The notes under the pieces: generated by a model
What the model was told of the DNA's origin: nothing
Seen by the model: the letters and a program-made list of their open reading frames with translations, nothing else
Database searches by the model: none
Part shown: positions 26,107-35,037 of the stretch, piece by piece
Numbering within the stretch: position 1 is the stretch's first letter
Layout: every line of letters begins with the position of its first letter
Made by a program: the position numbers and the translations under genes
Assembly: GCA_964488555.1 (NCBI GenBank)
Contig: CAZAUF010000005.1
Coordinates: forward strand, 26,016 to 90,015
Origin: UBA2112 sp964488555
GTDB lineage: Bacteria > Patescibacteriota > Saccharimonadia > Saccharimonadales > Saccharimonadaceae
Direction: 5' to 3'
DNA length: 64,000 nucleotides

Positions 26107-27149
26107 ATCGCTCCTTTCGGAACGTTGGCGAGTCCGGCAACACTGATATAACGTGAACGGAACTGCTTGGCTGGTTGCGGCAGTGCACCGAAGTCAAGCT
26201 CCTGCCATGGGTTTGCTGCGCGAGCAGGCATGACGAGTTCATTCGTGAAGAATTCGCCGATACCCGGCACGTTGCTACCGCTACCGACGATGAGCACTTG
26301 CTCAAGTCGACGGTCATTGCTGAGTCGTTCATTGTAGTAACGGATAACCTTGCGTGTTTCTGTGATGATAGCACGCAGGGATGGTCTGAGCGCGCTGGCG
26401 AGTTTAGCTTGTTTTGGTCCGGAGGATAGTCCGTTGAGTACTTTGAGCTGGTGAGCGTTTTCAAGTGTGACGCCTAGTTTTTTGGCGATGTCTAACGTAA
26501 ACGTATTGCCGCCAGTTGCGATACCTCCGGTAATACGGACTGAACCGTCGAGGACAGCAATGTCAGTGTTGGCAGCACCGATATCGACGATGACGGTTGG
26601 CAAGTAGCCCTCCTCGGTCGATTTGAGGACGCGTGCTACAGCATTGATAGCTGGCTCGATCATGGCTACTGTCAGACCAACTGATTCACAGGCAGCAAGT
26701 GCCGTATCAACCAGTTTGCGCGGGACAGCACTCATGATGACGGTGATAACGTCGTTGTTACGTTCGATGACGTCGTAGTCGACATAGAGTAGTGAGATAG
26801 GTAGAGGAATGTACTGACCAACCTCTATGGCGACAGCTTCTTTGAGTGTACGCTCTGCCGAAGCGGGGACGGTAAATGTACGTGAAAACGTGCGAGCCGT
26901 GGGAATACCTAAAACCACTTGGTCGCTGACTAAATTGCCAACGAGTTTTTTCTGCAAAAGTACTTGCAAACTAGTCAGTAGGTAGTTGCCTTCGCCATCG
27001 AGTGCCTTTTTGATCTGTAGCGGGTCGAGATCGGTCGCGCCGTAACCGGTGACGAACTGGCGTTTAATATCAATGGACATTATTTTCATGTCCGTACTGC
27101 TGATGTCGAGACCGATGAGAGGTTTGTCTTTGAAGAATAGTTTCGTCAT
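26097..27149 (-). CDS. pilM: PilM, actin-like pilus assembly protein
   Basis: 350 residues from ATG 27149 (MTKLFFKDKPLIGLDISSTDMKI, typical PilM opening; an upstream ATG at 27185 adds atypical residues). Actin/FtsA-like ATPase with VIVDIGAANTDIAVLDGS and the second phosphate motif IVGSGSNVPGIGEF. Cytoplasmic; binds the PilN N-terminus and links the platform to the motor. Confidence 0.93.
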   Translation of the reverse strand: MTKLFFKDKPLIGLDISSTDMKIMSIDIKRQFVTGYGATDLDPLQIKKALDGEGNYLLTSLQVLLQKKLVGNLVSDQVVLGIPTARTFSRTFTVPASAERTLKEAVAIEVGQYIPLPISLLYVDYDVIERNNDVITVIMSAVPRKLVDTALAACESVGLTVAMIEPAINAVARVLKSTEEGYLPTVIVDIGAANTDIAVLDGSVRITGGIATGGNTFTLDIAKKLGVTLENAHQLKVLNGLSSGPKQAKLASALRPSLRAIITETRKVIRYYNERLSNDRRLEQVLIVGSGSNVPGIGEFFTNELVMPARAANPWQELDFGALPQPAKQFRSRYISVAGLANVPKGAMWE

Positions 27150-27209
27150 GATGCCCACGCGGTTTTCCGGTGTTAATTGTATCACGCCAACACCGCTTAT
27201 GGCTACCCT

Positions 27210-28433
27210 TTACTCAATCTGATTGGCAAGTCCGGTGATCGGTCCAAGGACGCTGGCCGCAATCAGACCGACAGCACTACCCATGATGACAATCATGACT
27301 GGTTCGATGATTGAGCTGATGCTGCTAATAGCAGTGTCGACTTCTTCTTCGTAAAACTCAGCAACCTTTACGAGCACAACGTCGGTCTGTCCGGTTTCTT
27401 CACCGACAGCGAGCATCTGTGACACGATGGCCGGGTAGAGCCCATCATCTTCGAGGACGCGTGACAATTGCTCACCATTTTTGACCTTGTCGACGGCGTT
27501 GAGGAGCGACTCCTCGTACACTGCGTTACCGAGGGCGTGCGCGGTGACGGTCATCGTCTCGATAATCGATACGCCAGCACCGGAAAGTGCCGAAAACGTA
27601 CGGGCGAACCTGGCGACGATGACTTTGCGGATAATGCCGTTGACCGCCGGCGTGCGCAGTGCGATGGTATGGAATAGCTTGCGACCGGGGGGAGTCCTGA
27701 TATATCGAACAAGACCGATGATGGCACCAATCATGCCTATGATGACAAAAACGCCATACGAAAGCAGGAAGGAGCTGATACCAAGCATAAATTGGGTAAG
27801 AGGGGGCAGCTCGGCATCATCGCCAGCAATCTGCTTGATAATATCGCCAATCTGAGGGATGACAAACATCATGAGTCCGAAAAAGGCGAGTATAGTGATG
27901 ACCAGCAGAACCATCGGATATGTCATGGCACCTTTGACCTTTTTGCGGATGGTCGCGTTTTTTTCCTGCTGGATGGCAAGGCGCTTTAGGATTTCATCCA
28001 GAATACCTGCGGTTTCACCTGCTCGAACCATATTGATGTAGACATCGCTGAATGTCCGCGGATATTTGGCAAGCGCATCACCGAGTGCCGCGCCGCCCTC
28101 CACGTCTTTGATGACATTGACCAGGATGTTTTTAAGTGCACTGCTTTCGCTATGCTGCTCGAGTGAATTGAGCGATCGGAGCAAGGGCACGCCTGCGCTG
28201 ACCATGGCACTAAGCTGACGCGTGAAAATCACAAGGTCGTCGGACTTGACTTTGTTGGAATTAAAAAATTTTCCAAGGGTCGGTGATGATTTTTTGGCAT
28301 TGGTAATGCTGAGCGGACGAAGGTTCTGCTTTTTGAGTGCCTCCATGACCACTGTCTCGTCAGTGGCTTCAAGTGTCCCTTTGGTGATTTTGCTCGTCAC
28401 ATCGGACGTGGCTACGTATTCAAATGTCGGCAT
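27210..28433 (-). CDS. pilC: Pilus assembly platform protein (type II secretion F family)
   Basis: 407 residues. Two repeated T2SSF domains (GVPLLRSLNSLEQHSES and GVSIIETMTVTAHALGN) each followed by membrane helices, with a final helix near the C-terminus (IIEPVMIVIMGSAVGLIA). Inner-membrane platform turned by the PilB ATPase. Full length. Follows pilB by 6 nt. Confidence 0.95.
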   Translation of the reverse strand: MPTFEYVATSDVTSKITKGTLEATDETVVMEALKKQNLRPLSITNAKKSSPTLGKFFNSNKVKSDDLVIFTRQLSAMVSAGVPLLRSLNSLEQHSESSALKNILVNVIKDVEGGAALGDALAKYPRTFSDVYINMVRAGETAGILDEILKRLAIQQEKNATIRKKVKGAMTYPMVLLVITILAFFGLMMFVIPQIGDIIKQIAGDDAELPPLTQFMLGISSFLLSYGVFVIIGMIGAIIGLVRYIRTPPGRKLFHTIALRTPAVNGIIRKVIVARFARTFSALSGAGVSIIETMTVTAHALGNAVYEESLLNAVDKVKNGEQLSRVLEDDGLYPAIVSQMLAVGEETGQTDVVLVKVAEFYEEEVDTAISSISSIIEPVMIVIMGSAVGLIAASVLGPITGLANQIE

Positions 28434-28439
28434 GGCGGT

Positions 28440-30224
28440 TTATTCTTTCGTGACCCTCAGTACTTCTTCAATGGTCGTCTCGCCGCGCAATGCTTTGATC
28501 AGACCGTCTGCTTGCATGGTTATCATACCATCTGCGATAGCCTGCGCTTGCAATTGAGCACTCGTGGCGTTTGCGGTAATGAGTTTTTGGATGGACGGAG
28601 TGTTGTTGAGCACTTCATAGATACCGATACGGCCCTTAAACCCATCGTGTTTGCCCGTTTCGTTTTCGAATTCGCCGGGTTTGTAGAGTACATTGATACC
28701 GTTTGGATCGGTGCTCAGAGGCGCGTTGCCGCCTACGCCAGCTGCAGCCGCTTGTTTTTCGAGCTCGTGGATATAGCGAAAATCCTGGTCTGGACGCAAA
28801 TTGAACATATGGACGATAGCGTCTTTTTCCTCCTCGGTCGGCTGATAGGGTCGTCTGGTTTCTTTGTCGAGACGACGCACCAAACGCTGACCGACGATGG
28901 CACGGACGGTACTCGCGATGAGAAACGGCTCGATGTCCATATCGAGTAAACGAGGCAGAGCGGTCGCGGCGTTGTTGGTGTGCAGCGTACTGAAAACCAA
29001 GTGACCGGTCAGAGCTGCTTGCACCGCTAGATTGGCTGTTTCGGTGTCGCGGATCTCACCGACCATGATGATGTTCGGGTCTTGACGCAGCAATGCACGC
29101 AGACCGTGCGCAAAGGTCATGCCAGCAGCATCGTTCGTTTGGGTTTGGTTGACGCCTGAGATACGGTATTCGACCGGGTCTTCAATGGTGCTGATGTTGA
29201 CGTCAGGACGGTTCAATTGTGAGAGCGCGCTAAACAAGCTGGTTGATTTACCGCTACCGGTCGGTCCCGTTACCAAGACCATGCCGTGGGGTTCGCTGAT
29301 AGCTTCAGTGATTGATTCCATAGAGTGTCCCCAGTAGCCGAGCTCATCCAAGCCAACGGCTTGATTGGACTCATCGAGGATACGCATGACAATCTTTTCG
29401 CCGTCGGTGATGGGAAGCGTGCTGACACGAAGAGCATATTGCTTACCCGCCACAGTCACCTTGAAGCGGCCGTCTTGCGGGACACGACGCTCGTCAATTT
29501 TGAGATTGGAAAGGATTTTGATACGGCTGATAAGAGCGGCATGGACATTACGCGGTAACCGGTTTACCTCCTTGAGGACGCCGTCGATACGATAGCGGAT
29601 CTGGACGTAATCTTCACGCGGCTCAATGTGGATATCACTGGCGTTACTACGGATAGCGTACTCGAGGAGTAGGTTAATAGTTTGAGCGATGGGGGAGTTT
29701 TCGCTAACGTCCTCATCGCTGACCTTTTCTTCTTGCGGTTCGTCTTCTTCACGTTGAATATCGATAACATCTGAGAGTTCTTTGTCGACGTTGCTGCGGT
29801 AGTTTTCCAGTGCTGCCTGGATGTTGGCGTGCGGTGCAATATACGTCCGGACATTCTCGCCGATTTGTTTCTGGATGAAGTCGACAGCCTGTACGTCATC
29901 GGGATCTTCCATGGCAAGATGTTGCATACCATCAGGGTCCACCTTGAATAAGACTGCGTTGTATTGACGGGCAATGCGTTCAGGGATCTTATTCAGGATG
30001 TCAGAAGGTATATCCTTGGCGTCAATTTCGATGTAGGGGAGGCCGCTATATTCAGCAAACAGCTTTGTCAGATCGGCATCTTCAAACATCTTCTTGTCGA
30101 GTGCCACCTGATACATTGGCTTACGCAAACGAGAGCTCTCATTTTTGAGGGCTGCAATATCACTTTTGGTAAAGCGTTTACTCTGCGTGAGCAGCTTCTC
30201 CAATGTCCCATCCGATATATGCAT
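28440..30224 (-). CDS. pilB: Type IV pilus extension ATPase (PilB/GspE family)
   Basis: 594 residues. N-terminal GspE_N domain, then the secretion ATPase core: NASDIHIEPREDYVQIRYRIDG, Walker A GPTGSGKSTS, Asp box STIEDPVEY, Walker B IIMVGEIRDTETA, and HTNNAATALPRLL. The tetracysteine zinc site of many GspE/PilB proteins is absent (LDKETRRPYQPTEEEK occupies the place). First gene of the pilus operon; divergent from tsaE. No retraction ATPase or prepilin peptidase gene is in the window. Confidence 0.95.
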   Translation of the reverse strand: MHISDGTLEKLLTQSKRFTKSDIAALKNESSRLRKPMYQVALDKKMFEDADLTKLFAEYSGLPYIEIDAKDIPSDILNKIPERIARQYNAVLFKVDPDGMQHLAMEDPDDVQAVDFIQKQIGENVRTYIAPHANIQAALENYRSNVDKELSDVIDIQREEDEPQEEKVSDEDVSENSPIAQTINLLLEYAIRSNASDIHIEPREDYVQIRYRIDGVLKEVNRLPRNVHAALISRIKILSNLKIDERRVPQDGRFKVTVAGKQYALRVSTLPITDGEKIVMRILDESNQAVGLDELGYWGHSMESITEAISEPHGMVLVTGPTGSGKSTSLFSALSQLNRPDVNISTIEDPVEYRISGVNQTQTNDAAGMTFAHGLRALLRQDPNIIMVGEIRDTETANLAVQAALTGHLVFSTLHTNNAATALPRLLDMDIEPFLIASTVRAIVGQRLVRRLDKETRRPYQPTEEEKDAIVHMFNLRPDQDFRYIHELEKQAAAAGVGGNAPLSTDPNGINVLYKPGEFENETGKHDGFKGRIGIYEVLNNTPSIQKLITANATSAQLQAQAIADGMITMQADGLIKALRGETTIEEVLRVTKE

Positions 30225-30328
30225 AATGCTCGTTCTTATTGTAAAGGAACAGATGATAAAATGCCAGAGCCTTACCAGGATAAGACGCGAACTTGTTGGT
30301 TCGAGTTCTAACAGAGAGCAGAGTAAGC

Positions 30329-30334
30329 TATAAT
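30329..30334 (+). promoter_or_regulatory. -10 box of tsaE-tsaB
   Basis: TATAAT overlaps the ATG at 30333; the start of transcription would fall near 30341, so GTG 30342, codon 4 of the longer frame, is the better start. Confidence 0.5.
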
Positions 30335-30341
30335 GACATCA

Positions 30342-30794
30342 GTGACAGAGGTAACTAGTGACAAAAGTATGCAGGAAGTCGGCGAACGCCTAGGGCGTCT
30401 GTTTGCTGGTGGTGAGGTGGTTGAGCTCGTGGGTGACGTCGGTGCAGGCAAAACGACACTGGTGCGGGGCATTGCGCGCGGCATGGGGGTTGATGAGACA
30501 GTACAGAGTCCCAGCTTTACGATTAGCCGGGTTTACGACGCTGCGGGCGGGCGACGGCTGGTGCACTATGATTTCTATCGCTTGACCGACCCCGGTATTA
30601 TGCGTGATGAGCTTGCCGAGACGATAAGCGACGATGCCGCCAGTGTGGTTATCGAATGGGCCGACACTGTGGAGCAAACACTGCCAGAAGACCGGCTGAC
30701 AATTGTTATCACTAGCACTGGTGAAGGCACGCGTCAGCTCGAGTTTCGGTCAGGCGGTGACAAAAGTGCGAAGCTCATGGAGGCGGTGGCATGA
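30342..30794 (+). CDS. tsaE: tRNA threonylcarbamoyladenosine biosynthesis ATPase TsaE
   Basis: 150 residues from GTG 30342 (153 if ATG 30333). P-loop GDVGAGKTTLVRGIARGMG, QSPSFTISRVYD, and VVIEWADTVEQTLPEDRLTI are standard TsaE landmarks. Part of the TsaBDE complex that makes t6A at position 37 of tRNAs reading ANN codons. ATGA overlap with tsaB. Confidence 0.94.
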   Translation: MTEVTSDKSMQEVGERLGRLFAGGEVVELVGDVGAGKTTLVRGIARGMGVDETVQSPSFTISRVYDAAGGRRLVHYDFYRLTDPGIMRDELAETISDDAASVVIEWADTVEQTLPEDRLTIVITSTGEGTRQLEFRSGGDKSAKLMEAVA

Positions 30795-31177
30795 TTTTAC
30801 TGTGCGATACGTCTACACCGGTGTGTCGACTGACGCTTATCGATGGTGATGTACGTGTGGAACGCGAGTGGCAGGCGGATCGTCAACTGGCAAGAGGTAT
30901 GCTGGGTTGGCTGAACGAGCAGCTGGCAGAGCAAAACAAGACATGGCAGGATGTAGTGGCAATTGGTGCGTTTTCTGGGCCGGGCAGTTTTACTGGTTTG
31001 AGAATCGGGTTGACAATACTAAATACACTAGCCGACAGCTTAGATATACCTATTGTCGGCGTGACGGGCCATGATTGGCAGGCGACAGCACTCGTGCGAC
31101 TGAAACAGGGTGAAAATGATCGTATTGCCCTACCCTTTTATAGTTCTGATGCGCATATTACAACACCACGGAAATAA
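30791..31177 (+). CDS. tsaB: TsaB, short form
   Basis: 128 residues: the N-terminal ASKHA lobe with MILLCDTSTP and the strong signature GAFSGPGSFTGLRIGLTILNTLA. Normal TsaB is about 220-230 residues; the second lobe is missing and the protein ends with YSSDAHITTPRK. Because ATG overlaps tsaE and the signature is intact, I read it as a natural short form and not as a pseudogene, though truncation cannot be excluded. Confidence 0.9.
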   Translation: MILLCDTSTPVCRLTLIDGDVRVEREWQADRQLARGMLGWLNEQLAEQNKTWQDVVAIGAFSGPGSFTGLRIGLTILNTLADSLDIPIVGVTGHDWQATALVRLKQGENDRIALPFYSSDAHITTPRK

Positions 31178-31322
31178 CCTTGCCGGGGTCTATGCGAGAC
31201 GCTACAATATGTATAGTTTGTAAACGAACAAGCTCTGATAATTACTGAAAACATGGCGTTCGCCCCCGATACTACGACTGATACTCAGAGAAACCGGCGA
31301 GCGGACCCAGGAAGGATACACG

Positions 31323-32813
31323 ATGATAGAAAGCATTATTGCCGTAGCGGTCGGTGCTCTTTGTGGTGTGACAGGGACGGTTGTTTACAGCCGTAGTCGC
31401 ACAGAGGCCAGCAAAAACAAAGCAGAACAGGCTCTCGCCAAGGCACAAGAAAAGGCCAGCCAGATCGTTCTGAAGGCTAAGGACGAAGCAGTCGCGCTAG
31501 AAAACGAACGACGCAAAGAGCTTAAAAAGATTGAAAATCGATTGGCTGATCGAGAAACCACACTCGACAAGAAATTGGACGAACTCGATAAACGTACCGA
31601 GAAGCTACGCTCTCAGGAAGATGAAGTTGAGAAGCTAAAGGACGAAATCCGTGATCTTCGTACAAAACAGCAGGAAAAGCTAGAAAAAATCGCCAAGCTA
31701 ACCAAAAAAGAAGCCAGCGAAAAATTACTCGAAATGACCGAGCGCGATATCAAAAACGACCTTATGGGCTTAGTGTCTAAATTACAAAAAGATGCGATGG
31801 ACGATGCCGAAGAGCGTGCACAGACCATTATCCTGACTGCCATGGAACGTATGAGCAGCGAAGTGACCGCAGAGCGAACTGTCACCGCTATCAAGTTAGC
31901 TGACGAAGAAATGAAAGGTCGCATCATCGGCAAAGAAGGCCGTAATATACAGGCACTGCAACGTGCGACAGGTGTCGATATTCTCGTGGACGATACGCCA
32001 GGCATGATCGTGCTTTCCAGTTTTGACCCAGTGCGCCGTCAGGTTGCGCGCATTAGCTTGGAAATGCTCATGAAGGATGGCCGTATTCATCCGGGTCGCA
32101 TTGAAGAAGTTGTAGCCAAAGCTCATAAGCAAATCGAAAAAGAAGTCAAACAGGCTGGTGAGGATGCTGCTCGCGAAGTTGGCGTTACGGGCATCCCACG
32201 CGAAATGCTGCAGCTGCTGGGTGAGTTGAAGTTCCGTACCTCATACGGTCAGAACGTGCTGATGCACAGCACCGAAATGGCACACATGGCCGGTATGATT
32301 GCCGAGGAGATCGGTGCCAATGTCCGGACGGTCAAGATCGCTACCCTGCTCCACGACGTCGGCAAGGCTGTCACGCACAAGGTCGAAGGCAAGCACCACC
32401 ATATCGGTGCCGAACTGGCGCGCAAGTATGGCATGAAAGACGACGTTGTCCATGCCATCGAAGCGCATCACGATGATATTGACGCGACCACGCCGGAAGC
32501 TCTAGTGGTCCGTGTCTGCGACGCGCTGTCAGCTGCTCGTCCAGGTGCGCGCAATATCAGTGCCGAAAACTTCGTAGAGCGCATGAAAGATCTGGAAAAC
32601 ATTGCCAATAGCTTCAAGGGTATCGATAAGTCCTACGCCATCAGTGCGGGCCGTGAAGTGCGAGTTATTGTCCGTCCAGAAAATGTCGACGATCTGAGTG
32701 CTATCAAACTAGCCCGTGATATTGCCAACAAGATCGAATCGACCATGCAGTATCCTGGTACGATCAAGGTGAATGTCATCCGTGAGACCCGCGCCATCGA
32801 ATTCGCAAAATAG
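31323..32813 (+). CDS. rny: Ribonuclease Y
   Basis: 496 residues. N-terminal membrane helix (about 1-20), long coiled coil (about 25-190), KH domain (DEEMKGRIIGKEGRNIQAL), HD domain (LLHDVGKAVTHKVEG, AIEAHHDD). Membrane-bound endoribonuclease that starts mRNA decay. SD AGGA before ATG. The 145-nt region upstream (31178-31322) carries no gene; TACAAT at 31202-31207 may be its -10. Confidence 0.96.
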   Translation: MIESIIAVAVGALCGVTGTVVYSRSRTEASKNKAEQALAKAQEKASQIVLKAKDEAVALENERRKELKKIENRLADRETTLDKKLDELDKRTEKLRSQEDEVEKLKDEIRDLRTKQQEKLEKIAKLTKKEASEKLLEMTERDIKNDLMGLVSKLQKDAMDDAEERAQTIILTAMERMSSEVTAERTVTAIKLADEEMKGRIIGKEGRNIQALQRATGVDILVDDTPGMIVLSSFDPVRRQVARISLEMLMKDGRIHPGRIEEVVAKAHKQIEKEVKQAGEDAAREVGVTGIPREMLQLLGELKFRTSYGQNVLMHSTEMAHMAGMIAEEIGANVRTVKIATLLHDVGKAVTHKVEGKHHHIGAELARKYGMKDDVVHAIEAHHDDIDATTPEALVVRVCDALSAARPGARNISAENFVERMKDLENIANSFKGIDKSYAISAGREVRVIVRPENVDDLSAIKLARDIANKIESTMQYPGTIKVNVIRETRAIEFAK

Positions 32814-32822
32814 CAGCGTATA

Positions 32823-32851
32823 TTGCAATTTTATACAAAATATGCTATAGT
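32823..32851 (+). promoter_or_regulatory. Promoter of the hypothetical gene at 32860
   Basis: TTGCAA (32823-32828), 17-nt spacer, TATAGT (32846-32851); ATG 8 nt downstream. Confidence 0.6.
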
Positions 32852-32859
32852 AGTTAATA

Positions 32860-33795
32860 ATGAACCTGCACGGAGAACGAGCACCGCGTGGTCAGTGGAT
32901 GGCCACAGATGGGCGAGAGCTGTACCACAACTGGCTGGTAAGTTTGATTGAACAGCACAACACTAACGCGAGTGACAACTATGATGGTCTGCAGCCAAAC
33001 GCTAACACTCGGGAGCCAGTGATACTCGATAGACTTGCACACTTCGCACGAGACTTTTCCGACAAATTCCTTGAAACCAATCAAGCACAAGGTGCCGAAA
33101 GTACGAGTGTACTGATAGACTCGGCTGATCAAATCAAATATTACACAAGTGCGGACGATATGCTGGGCGAATCGTCTAACTGGCACCGCGCGATAAAAGA
33201 ACATACGCGTGATGGCATCAAATTTGCTTGCAGGGTATCGCTGGGGTTGGCGTATGATGCATACCAGAGTACCGGTCAATCATCGGAGTCTGTTGCTGAT
33301 TTTTACGATAGCATATCGGAAATTATGCATAACCCGTCGTTTCATAAAGTACTCGAGACGTTTTCGACGACAGGCTTTGGCGTGCTTGGAAACAAGGTGC
33401 AAAAAGCTATGTTGAGTGAAGATATGTCTTTTGTCGTGAGCAATATCCTAGGTCTTGGTGTGTCGCCTGTCGCTAGGATAGTGCATGTCGTGCGCAATGA
33501 AGATGGAACAAGATCGTATCAACTGAACCCTCGCATTATGAAAAAGCTTTACGAAAAACTACGTGAGCAAAACAAAACACATACCATTAATCGGCTCGGT
33601 TCGCACGCACTTAGGCAACGACTTACAGATCGTTCGTTTACGACCGGGTGTCCCGTGAGGCGCGCTCCGGCACGTGAGCTTGCAAAAGGCAACGAGAAAA
33701 GCGGCATTGCACTACTCGCTGAGCATATGGGTGACGAGCTGACGCGAGCTGCCAGGGTTCGCCGTCCACTGCCGTTGTCCCAGGCCCAGTTATAA
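32860..33795 (+). CDS. Hypothetical soluble protein
   Basis: 311 residues, mostly helical, without signal or membrane segment. Features: N-terminal RAPRGQWMATDGRELYHNWL, a long middle resembling a helical bundle (YDSISEIMHNPSFHKVLETF), and a very basic C-terminus (RQRLTDRSFTTGCPVRRAPAR). No family recognised. Own promoter and near-leaderless start. Confidence 0.7.
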   Translation: MNLHGERAPRGQWMATDGRELYHNWLVSLIEQHNTNASDNYDGLQPNANTREPVILDRLAHFARDFSDKFLETNQAQGAESTSVLIDSADQIKYYTSADDMLGESSNWHRAIKEHTRDGIKFACRVSLGLAYDAYQSTGQSSESVADFYDSISEIMHNPSFHKVLETFSTTGFGVLGNKVQKAMLSEDMSFVVSNILGLGVSPVARIVHVVRNEDGTRSYQLNPRIMKKLYEKLREQNKTHTINRLGSHALRQRLTDRSFTTGCPVRRAPARELAKGNEKSGIALLAEHMGDELTRAARVRRPLPLSQAQL

Positions 33796-33796
33796 T
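33791..33796 (+). promoter_or_regulatory. -10 box of the DUF4396 gene
   Basis: TATAAT, 6 nt before ATG 33803, overlapping the end of the preceding gene. Confidence 0.55.
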
Positions 33797-33802
33797 GAGA
33801 AT

Positions 33803-34258
33803 ATGAAGCGTGAAAATCTCACCAGAATGGCAGTTCAAGCCACGCTGCACTGCTTGCTTGGTTGTGCGATTGGTGAAGTGCTGGGTATGGTACTTGGTAC
33901 CGCCTGGGGCTGGTCCAATCTTGCGACTGTCGTGCTGGCGGTCGGGTTAGCGTTCTTGTTCGGCTACGCACTGGCACTGTGGTCGGTTTTGAAAAACGGC
34001 GTGCCGTTTCGACCAGCGGTTCGTATCGTACTGCTCGCGGATACTGTGTCGATAGCAACGATGGAAATTGTAGACAATCTCATCATGTTGGCAGTGCCAG
34101 GTGCCATGGATACGCACCTGGGTGATCCGCTTTTCTGGAGTACTCTTGCTGTCGCGCTGACTGTAGCATTCGTGGTGACCGTGCCGGTGAATCGCTGGTT
34201 GATAGCTCGTGGCAAGGGTCACGCCATCATACACGAGCATCATCGTCATCACCACTAG
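33803..34258 (+). CDS. DUF4396-type membrane protein with His-rich tail
   Basis: 151 residues. Four membrane helices; ATLHCLLGCAIGEVLGM at the start and the MEIVDN helix are typical of DUF4396. The end is HAIIHEHHRHHH, a run suited to metal binding. Function unknown; could be metal homeostasis, but this is a guess from the tail. Confidence 0.8.
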   Translation: MKRENLTRMAVQATLHCLLGCAIGEVLGMVLGTAWGWSNLATVVLAVGLAFLFGYALALWSVLKNGVPFRPAVRIVLLADTVSIATMEIVDNLIMLAVPGAMDTHLGDPLFWSTLAVALTVAFVVTVPVNRWLIARGKGHAIIHEHHRHHH

Positions 34259-34293
34259 CGCGTGCATTTTTCGTCGGTCTCGACGAAGCTTGC

Positions 34294-34299
34294 TATGAT
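34294..34299 (+). promoter_or_regulatory. -10 box of the GATase gene
   Basis: TATGAT, 6 nt before ATG 34306. Confidence 0.45.
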
Positions 34300-34305
34300 G
34301 GTCGT

Positions 34306-35037
34306 ATGACAAAGCCATTTCTTCTCTTGCAGCTCAGACCCGAAGACGCCGCGGCAGACGACGAGTATCAGGCGTTTTTACGCAGCACAGGACTCACCGA
34401 CTCACAACTGACACGTATCCGCATGGAGCACGGTTTGCCAAGCGTTGACTTAGATGAGTATAGCGGTGTGATTGTTGGTGGCGGTCCGAGCAACGTCAGT
34501 AGTCCGTCAGATGAAAAGTATGAGTATCAAAACGTTTTTGAGCCGAAGTTAAAGCAACTTCTCCGTGAGGTCATAGACCGCGACTTTCCGTACTTTGGTG
34601 AGTGCTATGGGCTTGGTATCTTGGCGGATACGTTGGGTGGGCAAGTAGGTTCGACGTATCATGAGGATGTCGGTGCGGTGACAGTGAAGTTGACGGAAGC
34701 GGGCAAAAAAGACCCGTTGCTCGCGGGTATGCCGGACGAATTTCGGGCGTTCGTGGGACACAAGGAGGCATGCGATAGTGTGCCGCCGCAGGCAACACTA
34801 CTAGCCAGCAGCGCGACATGTCCGGTGCATATGATCCGTGTGGGAGAGCACGTGTATGCGACGCAGTTTCATCCTGAACTCGATAGTTACGGATTAGAAG
34901 TTCGCATCGATACCTATAGAAACGCTGGCTATTTCCCTCCAGAAGCTGCCGAAGAATTGATTGCTATGGGACACAAAGAAATCGTAACCGTTCCTGCGGA
35001 GATATTGCGTCGGTTCGTCGAGCGGTATCAATCCTGA
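34306..35037 (+). CDS. Class I glutamine amidotransferase (GMP synthase GATase-like)
   Basis: 243 residues. Nucleophile elbow in YFGECYGLGILADTLGG (Cys about residue 102), catalytic His-x-Glu in ATQFHPELD. The family hydrolyses glutamine and passes ammonia to a synthetase, or acts as a stand-alone peptidase-like enzyme; no synthetase domain is fused here. Distinct from GatD at 40.7 kb. Converges on the DUF3445 gene with a 10-nt overlap. Confidence 0.88.
   Translation: MTKPFLLLQLRPEDAAADDEYQAFLRSTGLTDSQLTRIRMEHGLPSVDLDEYSGVIVGGGPSNVSSPSDEKYEYQNVFEPKLKQLLREVIDRDFPYFGECYGLGILADTLGGQVGSTYHEDVGAVTVKLTEAGKKDPLLAGMPDEFRAFVGHKEACDSVPPQATLLASSATCPVHMIRVGEHVYATQFHPELDSYGLEVRIDTYRNAGYFPPEAAEELIAMGHKEIVTVPAEILRRFVERYQS

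Noticed and set aside
28440..30224. A type II secretion system
   Set aside because: The following pilM, pilN, pilO and the pilins fit a type IV pilus; no secretin gene is present.
30333..30341. ATG 30333 as the tsaE start
   Set aside because: This ATG is part of the probable -10 box TATAAT, so transcription would begin after it.
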